A stretch of 6,808 bases of DNA from an uncultured Clostridia bacterium (lineage in GTDB: Bacteria; Bacillota; Clostridia; Christensenellales; UBA1242). The stretch is taken from the NCBI GenBank assembly GCA_946487985.1, contig CAMLUY010000056.1, forward strand, positions 1-6,808, given 5' to 3'. This document shows positions 1 to 5,419 of the stretch, piece after piece. The first letter of the stretch is position 1; each line of letters starts with the position of its first letter. The notes under the pieces are model-generated. The model did not search any database. It was not told the DNA's origin and worked only from the letters and a program-made list of their open reading frames with translations. Made by a program: the position numbers and the translations under genes.

Positions 1-10
1 ATTTAGGCAA
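1..10 (-). CDS. Possible start of a partial gene running off the left edge (dnaB candidate by synteny)
   Basis: Reading the minus strand, an AGGAG ribosome-binding-site-like motif (positions 20-16) is followed after 5 nt by a TTG at 10-8, then CCT, AAA and the window edge, giving Met-Pro-Lys. In many Firmicutes the gene after rplI is the replicative DNA helicase (dnaB, called dnaC in Bacillus), whose N-terminus often begins with a short Pro-containing segment. Only three codons are visible, so this rests on the RBS spacing and on gene-order knowledge. It may equally be chance. Confidence 0.2.
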
Positions 11-89
11 CTAAACTCCTGCTTTTGTGCATTTTGCGAGCATCCCCTCACTTGACTTTCGGCAGCCTGCTTAATTTGTCTACAATCTG

Positions 90-112
90 AAGCCCGACTT
101 TTTGTCGGGCTT
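90..112 (-). terminator. Hairpin downstream of rplI, probable terminator
   Basis: A perfect 9-bp inverted repeat, AAGCCCGAC / GTCGGGCTT, encloses a 5-nt loop and lies 35 nt after the rplI stop. The stem is GC-rich with an A/T pair at its base, typical of an intrinsic terminator. On either strand the T-run after the stem is short (only TT), so termination may be incomplete, which would allow read-through to a downstream gene. Confidence 0.55.
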
Positions 113-147
113 GAATGTTATGAGATAATGTTTGGCTGAAATCGCGG

Positions 148-591
148 CTATTTGCTGACAATTTCAACCGAAAAACAGCATGAAACTTCTGGGTGCAGGC
201 GCGCAGTAATGGTATAGCTGCCAATGGCTTTGAGTGGCTCTTTGATTTCAATTTTGCGCTTATCAACGTCAAAGCCAAGCGTTTTCAGTTCGTCGCTGAC
301 CTCTTTTGAAGTGATCGAGCCAAAAGTTTTGCCGTTTTCTCCGCACCTTATTTCCAGTTTCAGCTTGACGTTTGACAGTTTTTTTGCAAGCTCTTTTGCC
401 GCTTGAAGTTCAACTTCTTTATGAAAGGCGTCAGAAGCTTTTTTCATCTTGTTTTCGCTGAGCGCGCTGTTGTCTGCGATGCGGGCTTTGCCATTTTTCA
501 GCAGAAAGTTTTTTGCATAGCCGTCGGCAACCTCTTTGATTTCACCTTTTTTGCCAGTTCCTTTTACATCAGCAAGCAGCAATACTTTCAT
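148..591 (-). CDS. rplI: Large ribosomal subunit protein bL9
   Basis: This encodes bL9, a 23S rRNA-binding protein at the base of the L1 stalk that helps hold reading-frame fidelity. The product is 147 residues, the normal length for the family. The N-terminal RNA-binding domain (about residues 1-50) carries the family signature: MKVLLLADVKGTGKKGE, then the DGYAKNFLL segment at 23-31. A charged connecting helix spans about 45-75. The C-terminal domain has GKTFGSIT (87-94), DKRKIEI (110-116) and the LHPEV motif (132-136). Adjacent cysteines at 138-139 are a small oddity. The ATG at 591-589 is preferred over an in-frame TTG at 603 because GGAGG (601-597) lies 5 nt before it, and the TTG overlaps that site. 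The gene is monocistronic at its 5' end: the upstream neighbour is divergent and a strong promoter sits at 627-655. Confidence 0.97.
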   Translation of the reverse strand: MKVLLLADVKGTGKKGEIKEVADGYAKNFLLKNGKARIADNSALSENKMKKASDAFHKEVELQAAKELAKKLSNVKLKLEIRCGENGKTFGSITSKEVSDELKTLGFDVDKRKIEIKEPLKAIGSYTITARLHPEVSCCFSVEIVSK

Positions 592-626
592 TTTATCCTC
601 CAAAATAACAAATCTTTTTCAATCAT

Positions 627-655
627 AGTTTACGCAAACGATGTATTTTTGTCAA
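627..655 (-). promoter_or_regulatory. Sigma-A-type promoter of rplI
   Basis: On the minus strand a perfect -35 TTGACA (655-650) is followed by a 17-nt spacer and a -10 TAAACT (632-627), four of six matches to consensus. Transcription would start near 620, giving a leader of about 30 nt that contains the GGAGG site. A short inverted repeat, GTTT-N4-AAAC (629-640), overlaps the -10 box and could be an operator, but its 4-bp arms are too short to argue strongly. Confidence 0.8.
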
Positions 656-689
656 CTGATTGGCAATAATTGCATCAAAGAGGTTTGAA

Positions 690-1004
690 ATGGATATTAG
701 GTGCAGAAAGACATATTGTAAATACAATGACAGATATACCTGTCGCGCAAACGAGATTTTGGTTGATAAAAAGGTGGTCTGCTCCACCTTTGAAAAGGAT
801 GCTGACAACAGTGACGTCAAAGATGTGACCATGCATCTTTTTGAACAGACTCCTGACTTCGCTCCTCAGCGTGACAGCAAAGCTTTGAAAATACGCTGTG
901 AAGCAAACTGCCTGTTCAATCACAACGGGCTTTGCGTGTCAAACGGGATTACCCTCAATTCCATCAAAGAAACGCCATATTGCATAAGCTTTTTGAAAAA
1001 ATGA
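690..1004 (+). CDS. Small protein with two DUF1540-like four-cysteine motifs
   Basis: The 104-residue product has two copies of a cysteine motif. Copy 1 is C5-x4-C10-x7-C18-x12-C31, ending in CSTF; copy 2 is C70-x3-C74-x7-C82-x15-C98, ending in CISF. Around them are the IRC start, the YN or FN after the second Cys, and a hydrophobic I-x-V/L strand before the last Cys, as in the DUF1540 family common in Clostridia and Bacilli. DUF1540 function is not established; four conserved Cys suggest a bound metal, probably zinc (inference). An acidic segment of about 35 residues links the copies. The ATG at 690 is chosen because AAGAGG (678-683) sits 6 nt upstream; an upstream in-frame TTG at 660 has no such site. 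There is no signal peptide or membrane segment, so it is probably cytoplasmic. It diverges from rplI; I found no convincing promoter in the 98-nt gap for this strand. Confidence 0.85.
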   Translation: MDIRCRKTYCKYNDRYTCRANEILVDKKVVCSTFEKDADNSDVKDVTMHLFEQTPDFAPQRDSKALKIRCEANCLFNHNGLCVSNGITLNSIKETPYCISFLKK

Positions 1005-1008
1005 CGTT

Positions 1009-1033
1009 CTCACCGATAAATTGAGGCTTTTTT
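1009..1033 (+). terminator. Weak intrinsic terminator candidate after the DUF1540-like gene
   Basis: A short stem (CTCA at 1009-1012 with TGAG at 1022-1025, plus one G-U pair) is followed by C and six T. It begins 5 nt after the stop codon. The T-run is good, but the stem is only 4-5 bp with a 9-nt loop, so efficiency is doubtful. Confidence 0.3.
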
Positions 1034-1167
1034 CGTTGCAGAATAAGGTCTTTCGACATTTCTGTGGCGTGATTCGCGCTCGCGGAAAGGGCACAGGGCA
1101 TTGGTTTGCTCGCATAATGTTTGATTTAGCTGGGGCGGAATTAAAAAAATAAATTAGGTTTACAGGC

Positions 1168-1203
1168 TTGATTTTTTGTTTTTGATGGGATATAATGAAA
1201 CTA
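1168..1203 (+). promoter_or_regulatory. Sigma-A-type promoter giving a probably leaderless transcript
   Basis: TTGATT (1168-1173), a 17-nt spacer and a perfect TATAAT (1191-1196) form a strong promoter. The usual start point, 6-7 nt after the -10 box, falls on the A or T of the ATG at 1203-1205. The mRNA would therefore begin at or within a base or two of the start codon. The 160 nt between the preceding gene and this promoter contain nothing else I can identify apart from the weak terminator. Confidence 0.75.
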
Positions 1204-2741
1204 TGGACGAAGCAAAAAATCAGGCGAATGACGTCAAAGATGAAGTGAAGACTGAGGCTTTGCCAGAGCAGGAAAAGCCAAAACCGACGTACCGAATGTA
1301 CGAGCGGGATTTCTCCATTTCTGACTGCGACTTATTCGATTATTATAAAACGCGCATGAAAATGCTGGTCATGCATTTCATGCTTGTCGGGCGCTTTGAT
1401 GAGGAAGGGCGCTACAAGATCAGAGAAGACATCAAATATGACCTTGTCAAAATGTACAAAGAAATTGAAGACAGCGGCGAGGATTTTTACCGAGCCAGCA
1501 CCCAGTATATGGGAAAGTTTTTTTACTTTAATGTAAAAATAGAGCAGATTGAAGACGGCAAAGCCAAGGCATCGCTGATGCTGTCCGAGTTTGTTGACGA
1601 CTTTTTGGAAGAGCCGTACATCGTGTCCCACATTGCAGATTTCATTGACGTGTATGACGAGCATTTTCGGGTCAAGGTAAGGCAGGCATTTAATATGTAT
1701 GATGTCGCAATGACCAATGATGACGCTCGAATATCTGCGCTTGCCGTGCTGATGCAGGACGAGTACGACATCAACGAATATGTTGGCGGGCTTTACGACC
1801 TTGCAAGCCAGATATATCTGATGCGCATGCTGAAACTGCTTGAAAGCGGCGGCGAGGTCGGTCAAAAGATTATCGCACGGTACAAAGAGCTTGCGCTCGA
1901 CGTCAGTGAAGACGATAAGGAAAAGCACAAATTTACCAGACAAAAAGCGCTGCTTGACCGAGCTATCGATGAATTTGGTGGACTTGAAAAACTGCCTGTT
2001 GACGCAAACGAACTGAAAAGCATTGTTGTCGAAATCAACAAGTCGGTCAAGGCCATTGATGGGCTGCAAAAGCGGACATCGATTACCGAACTTGTGGGCA
2101 AAGACGAAAAAATAGATTTTGAAAAGAAGGCCGGCAAGAAATCGTCTTCGAAAAGCAAAAGCAAAAGCGGCGGAGGCAGTGGAAAAAGCGGCGGAGGCAG
2201 CAAAAAAGACAAGGCCGGCAAGAAAGGCAAAGATAAAGAGGAGAAAGCACCAAAATCGAAAGGGGTAGTCCATAAAGAAACTGTACCCGCAAAGATACAA
2301 GAAGGCAATACCGACCTTGCGGAAAAAATTCTTTCTGAAACCAATAATAAAGACATAAAAAAAGAAGATTTTGGCAACGAGAACTCAGACAAAAATGTTC
2401 CACAGGCTAATGGAGGACTTGAAGCTATCATGATATTCGGCATGTCTCCCGATGAAGGGAATGTAGAGCAAATTGGTCTTACCCAAGGGAGAACGGCAGG
2501 GCAGAATCAAAAACAACATAAAATTGAACCTCCAAACAAGAAGCCTGAAATAAACACTGTCAACGAACAACAGCCAAGCAATAACCATATCCCAGAACAA
2601 AACAAGCAGCCAAACAATTTGCAGGTTGTTGCGAAAAGCACTGCTATGGTTGTTAATATTGATGGCAACGAGCATTTGATTGAAACTCAGCAAATTGATG
2701 TCGCTATTGAAAAATCTGACGACGAACGCGAGATGGAGTAA
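1203..2741 (+). CDS. Hypothetical cytoplasmic protein with a Lys/Ser/Gly linker and Asn/Gln/Pro-rich tail
   Basis: I do not recognise this 512-residue protein. It has three visible parts. Residues 1-28 are a charged, disordered-looking leader. Residues about 29-305 are acidic, rich in Asp, Glu, Tyr and Met, and look folded and largely helical (for example FDYYKTRMKMLVMHFMLVG at 45-63). Residues 308-353 are a basic low-complexity linker of Lys, Ser and Gly containing two GGGS units. Residues about 355-470 are rich in Asn, Gln and Pro and look disordered, followed by a small possible beta segment (VVAKSTAMVVNIDGNEHLIE) and an acidic end. No signal peptide, membrane helix or known catalytic motif is visible. 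The ATG at 1203 is preferred because the -10 box of its promoter ends at 1196; upstream in-frame TTG 1176 and ATG 1185 would precede the transcript start. No ribosome binding site is present. A strong terminator follows. Codon use and RNA-strand composition are consistent with a real gene. Confidence 0.85.
   Translation: MDEAKNQANDVKDEVKTEALPEQEKPKPTYRMYERDFSISDCDLFDYYKTRMKMLVMHFMLVGRFDEEGRYKIREDIKYDLVKMYKEIEDSGEDFYRASTQYMGKFFYFNVKIEQIEDGKAKASLMLSEFVDDFLEEPYIVSHIADFIDVYDEHFRVKVRQAFNMYDVAMTNDDARISALAVLMQDEYDINEYVGGLYDLASQIYLMRMLKLLESGGEVGQKIIARYKELALDVSEDDKEKHKFTRQKALLDRAIDEFGGLEKLPVDANELKSIVVEINKSVKAIDGLQKRTSITELVGKDEKIDFEKKAGKKSSSKSKSKSGGGSGKSGGGSKKDKAGKKGKDKEEKAPKSKGVVHKETVPAKIQEGNTDLAEKILSETNNKDIKKEDFGNENSDKNVPQANGGLEAIMIFGMSPDEGNVEQIGLTQGRTAGQNQKQHKIEPPNKKPEINTVNEQQPSNNHIPEQNKQPNNLQVVAKSTAMVVNIDGNEHLIETQQIDVAIEKSDDEREME
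2127..2225 (+). repeat. Short direct repeats encoding the Lys/Ser/Gly linker
   Basis: Two exact 17-nt copies of AAAAGCGGCGGAGGCAG occur at 2163-2179 and 2184-2200, a 21-nt period that encodes the two KSGGGS units. They are flanked by two exact 15-nt copies of AAGGCCGGCAAGAAA at 2127-2141 and 2211-2225, both encoding KAGKK. The period is a multiple of three, so expansion or contraction would keep the reading frame and change only linker length. Confidence 0.85.
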
Positions 2742-2790
2742 AAAACATGTCAAAATAAAAAGCGCAAAACATTTGATAAAAAACATCAAT

Positions 2791-2824
2791 AAAAAGCCAA
2801 GCACACTGTTTGCTTGGCTTTTTT
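2791..2824. terminator. Bidirectional intrinsic terminator between convergent genes
   Basis: The stem GCCAAGCA (2796-2803) / TGCTTGGC (2811-2818) has a 7-nt loop, flanked by A5 on the left and T6 on the right. Read on the plus strand it ends the 1203-2741 gene with a six-T tail; read on the minus strand the A-run becomes a five-T tail that ends the 2849-3577 gene. It lies 49 nt after one stop codon and 25 nt from the other. Confidence 0.92.
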
Positions 2825-2848
2825 GTGTAATCTTTTTTAATATGTAAA

Positions 2849-3577
2849 TTAATAGTTTTCGATTTCGTCGCCTTCTTCGATTTCTTGCTCTGTTCTGGCC
2901 TTTGCGTATGATGCGACAAAAGTTGGGTTTGTTTTCAAGTCCTTAATGGTCTGTTTGATTGCTTGCAGCAGCGGTTCAGCCGTGGCAATAGTGTTGTCAG
3001 GCTGGAAGTGGTACTTGCCATTTTCATCTGTTTTTACAATGGTGTCAAGGACTTTATTCATATTAAGTACATTCGTCACTTTTGAATCCTCTACATAGAT
3101 TGCAAGAGCGGCGTTCTGAGCACCTGGTTGGCCGCCAAGAGTTTTCTGTATTTTTGGTGGCAGCGGTGAGGTTTGCACAAAGTTGTCCCATTGTTCGCTT
3201 TTGTCAACTCTGCCTGTATTACCATAAAAGAGGTCGCGCAATGCGCTTCTGAACACTGAATTGTTGAATTCTTCGCGAGCGGCTTCATTTTCCATTAGTT
3301 CTTTGACAAGAAATTTGAGCTTTGCGGCAATTTCGTGAGTGCTGAATCCAACGTCTTTGTCGCTGTATGGCAACACTTCTGAAAGTATACGTGTAACAAA
3401 CATGTTTGGCAATTTTGTTGCGTCACCGTCAGCCGCTGAAATCAGGCTGAGCACGGTAAACAAATAGCAGTTATTTGCTTTTGCAAAGCGCAACTGGCTG
3501 CTGTTTTTTATTGTGCCGTTTGCATACTTGATTTCTCTGTTGTAAAAAAACTTGTTGTTTCTGATGTCTTCCTGCAT
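2849..3577 (-). CDS. Hypothetical protein, 242 residues, unrecognised
   Basis: I do not recognise this family. The protein is mostly polar and helix-favouring, with one hydrophobic stretch at about residues 37-49 (CYLFTVLSLISAA) that is too short for a confident membrane helix. A Pro/Gly-rich turn region (SPLPPKIQKTLGGQPGAQ) lies near residues 136-153, followed by a hydrophobic strand (AALAIYV), and the C-terminus is strongly acidic (EQEIEEGDEIENY). There is no signal peptide and no known catalytic motif, so it is probably cytoplasmic. The start is well supported: ATG at 3577-3575 has GGAGGA (3586-3581) 3 nt before it, and a near-consensus promoter lies upstream. It is transcribed alone, divergent from the flippase gene and convergent with the 512-residue gene. 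A function cannot be assigned from the sequence or its neighbours. Confidence 0.82.
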   Translation of the reverse strand: MQEDIRNNKFFYNREIKYANGTIKNSSQLRFAKANNCYLFTVLSLISAADGDATKLPNMFVTRILSEVLPYSDKDVGFSTHEIAAKLKFLVKELMENEAAREEFNNSVFRSALRDLFYGNTGRVDKSEQWDNFVQTSPLPPKIQKTLGGQPGAQNAALAIYVEDSKVTNVLNMNKVLDTIVKTDENGKYHFQPDNTIATAEPLLQAIKQTIKDLKTNPTFVASYAKARTEQEIEEGDEIENY

Positions 3578-3605
3578 ATCTCCTCCAAACTGATATTGTA
3601 GTAAT

Positions 3606-3634
3606 ATTTTAACATAGTTTTTCTTGTTTGTAAA
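3606..3634 (-). promoter_or_regulatory. Sigma-A-type promoter of the 242-residue gene
   Basis: On the minus strand TTTACA (3634-3629), a 17-nt spacer and TAAAAT (3611-3606) form the core elements, with a TGT immediately before the -10 that fits an extended -10. Transcription would start near 3599, leaving a short leader that contains the GGAGGA site. Confidence 0.75.
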
Positions 3635-3654
3635 TAGCCTTTTTTCAACTTTTG

Positions 3655-3660
3655 TATACT
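3655..3660 (+). promoter_or_regulatory. Tentative -10 box for the flippase gene
   Basis: TATACT matches five of six positions of the -10 consensus and lies 27 nt before the ATG, but no acceptable -35 hexamer is found 16-18 nt upstream. The 5' region is strongly T-rich and lacks a Shine-Dalgarno motif. This is a weak call. Confidence 0.3.
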
Positions 3661-3687
3661 TTTTTGAATTTTTCGCATCATATTTTC

Positions 3688-5226
3688 ATGAAAAATACTG
3701 TTGGGCGTGGAGCATTTATTTTGATTGTCAGCGGCATAGTGTGCAAATTCTTTGGCGCGCTTTTCCGATTGCCGCTTACATATATCATCGGCCTGCAAGG
3801 AATTGGCCTGTTTCAAATGGTGATGAGCTTGTACTCTCTGACACTGGTTTTTGTGTCTGGCGGAGTAACAAACGCCATGTCAAAGCTGGTGTCAACGGCG
3901 CGTGCACGTGGCGATGTCAAGGCTATTGGGGGATATTACAGATATGCGCTGTTGTTCTCGCTTGGCATAGGTTTTGCGTTTGGACTGTTTTTTATCATCT
4001 TTTCGTCTGCAATAAGCAGCTTGCAAGGAGCGGCTGAGGCCTCGCCGTCGTACATGATGCTTGCCGCATTGCTGCCGCTTGGCGGACTGATAGGCGTTTT
4101 TCGCGGCATAATTCAAGGCTTTGAAAACATGACTCCGACCGCAGTCAGCCAGGTGCTTGAACAGGTGGGAAGATTTGTTTTCGGGCTGATTTTTGCATAT
4201 CTCTTTGCAAAAAATGGTGAAGGCGCAGGCGTTTTTGGGGCGTTTTTGGGAATAACCGTTGCAGAAGCCATCGCGCTTGCCTATTTGACAGTGCTCATGC
4301 AAAGACGGGTAAAGCTGAAACCTCAGCGAGCACCAGTACGCAGCGCCTTTTTCCATGCTGTGGTTCCGCTTACGCTCAGTGGCACGGTTGCGCCATTGAC
4401 CGTTGCCGTCGAGTCACTGATTATTGTCAGCCTTTTGACGCGGGCAGGCATGACCGTTCAGACGGCAACAACCCTTTATGGGCTTCAAAGCGGTGTAGTG
4501 GGCGCGATACTTCATTTTCCGCTGGTCATTTCGGTGTCTGTCGCTGTGGCACTTCTGCCAAAGATATCTTACCTTTCAGCAACGCGTGACACGGCTGCAC
4601 AGCAACGCGTTGTGCGCAACGCATTTAATATCATGTGGTTTTTATTGATACCGCTTGTCATGGGCATCATTGCTATTGCTCGCGTGTTGTACCCTATCAT
4701 ATATCCGTCAGTCATCAATGAATACCTTGCCGTGGCAGAACAGCTGACTCTATTGGGCGGAATAGCCATCGTGCTTTCTGCACTGATGCAGCTTTTGAAT
4801 GCACTGCTTCTTGCAAAGGGATATTTTTCATATTCGCTGGTTTTCAATCTAACGAGCGGCTTTTTCAAAATCATAACCCTTTTGATTTTTGCCCCTCTTT
4901 CAAGTGTCAACATCTATGCAATACCGATATCCAACATCGTCATGTACTCCATTGTTTGCATATGTGCGCTTTTGAAGCTTGGCAGGCTTGTCAGGTTCAA
5001 GCTTTTCAATTTTGCATTGCCCTTTATGTCGGCTTTGATTATGGCCATGGTGGTGCGGCTGTGGCTGTCCTATCTTGGCGGCATTTGGGGGATAGTCACT
5101 GCCGTACTGCTCGGAGCTGTGGTGTACTTTTCCTTCTGCCTGCCGCTTGTGTATGAATATGTTGCAAAGTTCTGGCAAAAGATCAGACCGCCAACCGAAA
5201 CCGATGATCAATCGGAACAGGGTTGA
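3688..5226 (+). CDS. MOP-superfamily flippase, SpoVB/YtgP (polysaccharide transporter) type
   Basis: This is a 512-residue integral membrane protein with about 14 hydrophobic segments spread over its whole length, the usual number for this family. Members flip undecaprenyl-linked precursors, such as lipid II or polysaccharide units, to the outer face of the membrane. Family marks are the N-terminal GRGAFILIVSGIVCKFFGAL (residues 6-25), the PLTYIIGLQGIGLFQ segment after helix 1, and the FRGIIQGFENMTPTAVSQ stretch (138-155) continuing into EQVGR (158-162), which matches the SpoVB/YtgP group. The short C-terminal tail (RPPTETDDQSEQG) is polar and probably cytoplasmic. ATG 3688 is chosen because family proteins begin just before this first helix; the upstream in-frame TTG at 3652 would add an unrelated AT-encoded extension. 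No ribosome binding site precedes 3688. Which lipid-linked substrate it moves (lipid II, spore cortex precursor, teichoic or capsule units) cannot be decided from context. Confidence 0.92.
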   Translation: MKNTVGRGAFILIVSGIVCKFFGALFRLPLTYIIGLQGIGLFQMVMSLYSLTLVFVSGGVTNAMSKLVSTARARGDVKAIGGYYRYALLFSLGIGFAFGLFFIIFSSAISSLQGAAEASPSYMMLAALLPLGGLIGVFRGIIQGFENMTPTAVSQVLEQVGRFVFGLIFAYLFAKNGEGAGVFGAFLGITVAEAIALAYLTVLMQRRVKLKPQRAPVRSAFFHAVVPLTLSGTVAPLTVAVESLIIVSLLTRAGMTVQTATTLYGLQSGVVGAILHFPLVISVSVAVALLPKISYLSATRDTAAQQRVVRNAFNIMWFLLIPLVMGIIAIARVLYPIIYPSVINEYLAVAEQLTLLGGIAIVLSALMQLLNALLLAKGYFSYSLVFNLTSGFFKIITLLIFAPLSSVNIYAIPISNIVMYSIVCICALLKLGRLVRFKLFNFALPFMSALIMAMVVRLWLSYLGGIWGIVTAVLLGAVVYFSFCLPLVYEYVAKFWQKIRPPTETDDQSEQG

Positions 5227-5251
5227 TATTTTGCAGCTTTCGACAAAATAT
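5226..5251. repeat. Perfect 8-bp inverted repeat next to the promoter at 5261
   Basis: ATATTTTG (5226-5233) and CAAAATAT (5244-5251) are exact reverse complements separated by 10 nt. The repeat begins on the last base of the flippase stop codon and ends 9 nt before the -35 box of the next gene. No T-run follows, so it is not a standard terminator. It could be an upstream operator for the following gene or a weak hairpin at the end of the flippase mRNA. Confidence 0.4.
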
Positions 5252-5260
5252 AAATTTCGC

Positions 5261-5290
5261 TTGACAAAAATTACGCGGTAGAGGTAAAAT
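5261..5290 (+). promoter_or_regulatory. Sigma-A-type promoter of the secreted protein gene
   Basis: A perfect TTGACA (5261-5266), an 18-nt spacer and TAAAAT (5285-5290, five of six matches) form a strong promoter. Transcription would start near 5297, leaving an AT-rich leader of about 120 nt, much longer than the leaders of the other genes here. Confidence 0.8.
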
Positions 5291-5332
5291 AAGACAGAGA
5301 TACTTTAAAATAATTTACTACCAATCACATAA

Positions 5333-5363
5333 ATTTTGAAAATAAACAGCAAATTTTCAAGAT
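5333..5363 (+). promoter_or_regulatory. AT-rich hairpin in the 5' leader
   Basis: TTGAAAAT (5336-5343) and ATTTTCAA (5353-5360) are perfect complements around a 9-nt loop, and the stem extends to 11 bp with one G-U pair. It lies within the long leader, about 44 nt before the ribosome binding site. It might affect mRNA stability or translation, but in DNA this AT-rich such a stem can also occur by chance. Confidence 0.3.
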
Positions 5364-5419
5364 ATTTAATAAAAATTACAAAAAAGCAGAAAATATGTTC
5401 AAATTTAAGGGGAAATAAA

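Noticed and set aside
1060..1095. GC-rich stretch with CGCG-type complementarity, considered as a small RNA or hairpin
   Set aside because: The best stem is interrupted or has too short a loop, and no promoter-terminator pair frames it.
2163..2200. Short repeats considered as a CRISPR-like array
   Set aside because: Only two 17-nt units with a 4-nt gap, in frame within a coding sequence; no spacers.
1332..2300. Long minus-strand open frame of 322 codons inside the 512-residue gene
   Set aside because: It is antisense to a well-supported gene, has no ribosome binding site and translates to a Phe/Cys-rich sequence typical of a shadow frame.
1862..2443. Minus-strand open frame of 193 codons rich in Ser, Pro and Leu
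   Set aside because: Its composition is the complement of the Lys/Ser/Gly linker and tail on the plus strand; no start signals.
3892..4356. Minus-strand open frame of 154 codons inside the flippase gene
   Set aside because: It is antisense to conserved flippase sequence, with no RBS or recognisable family.
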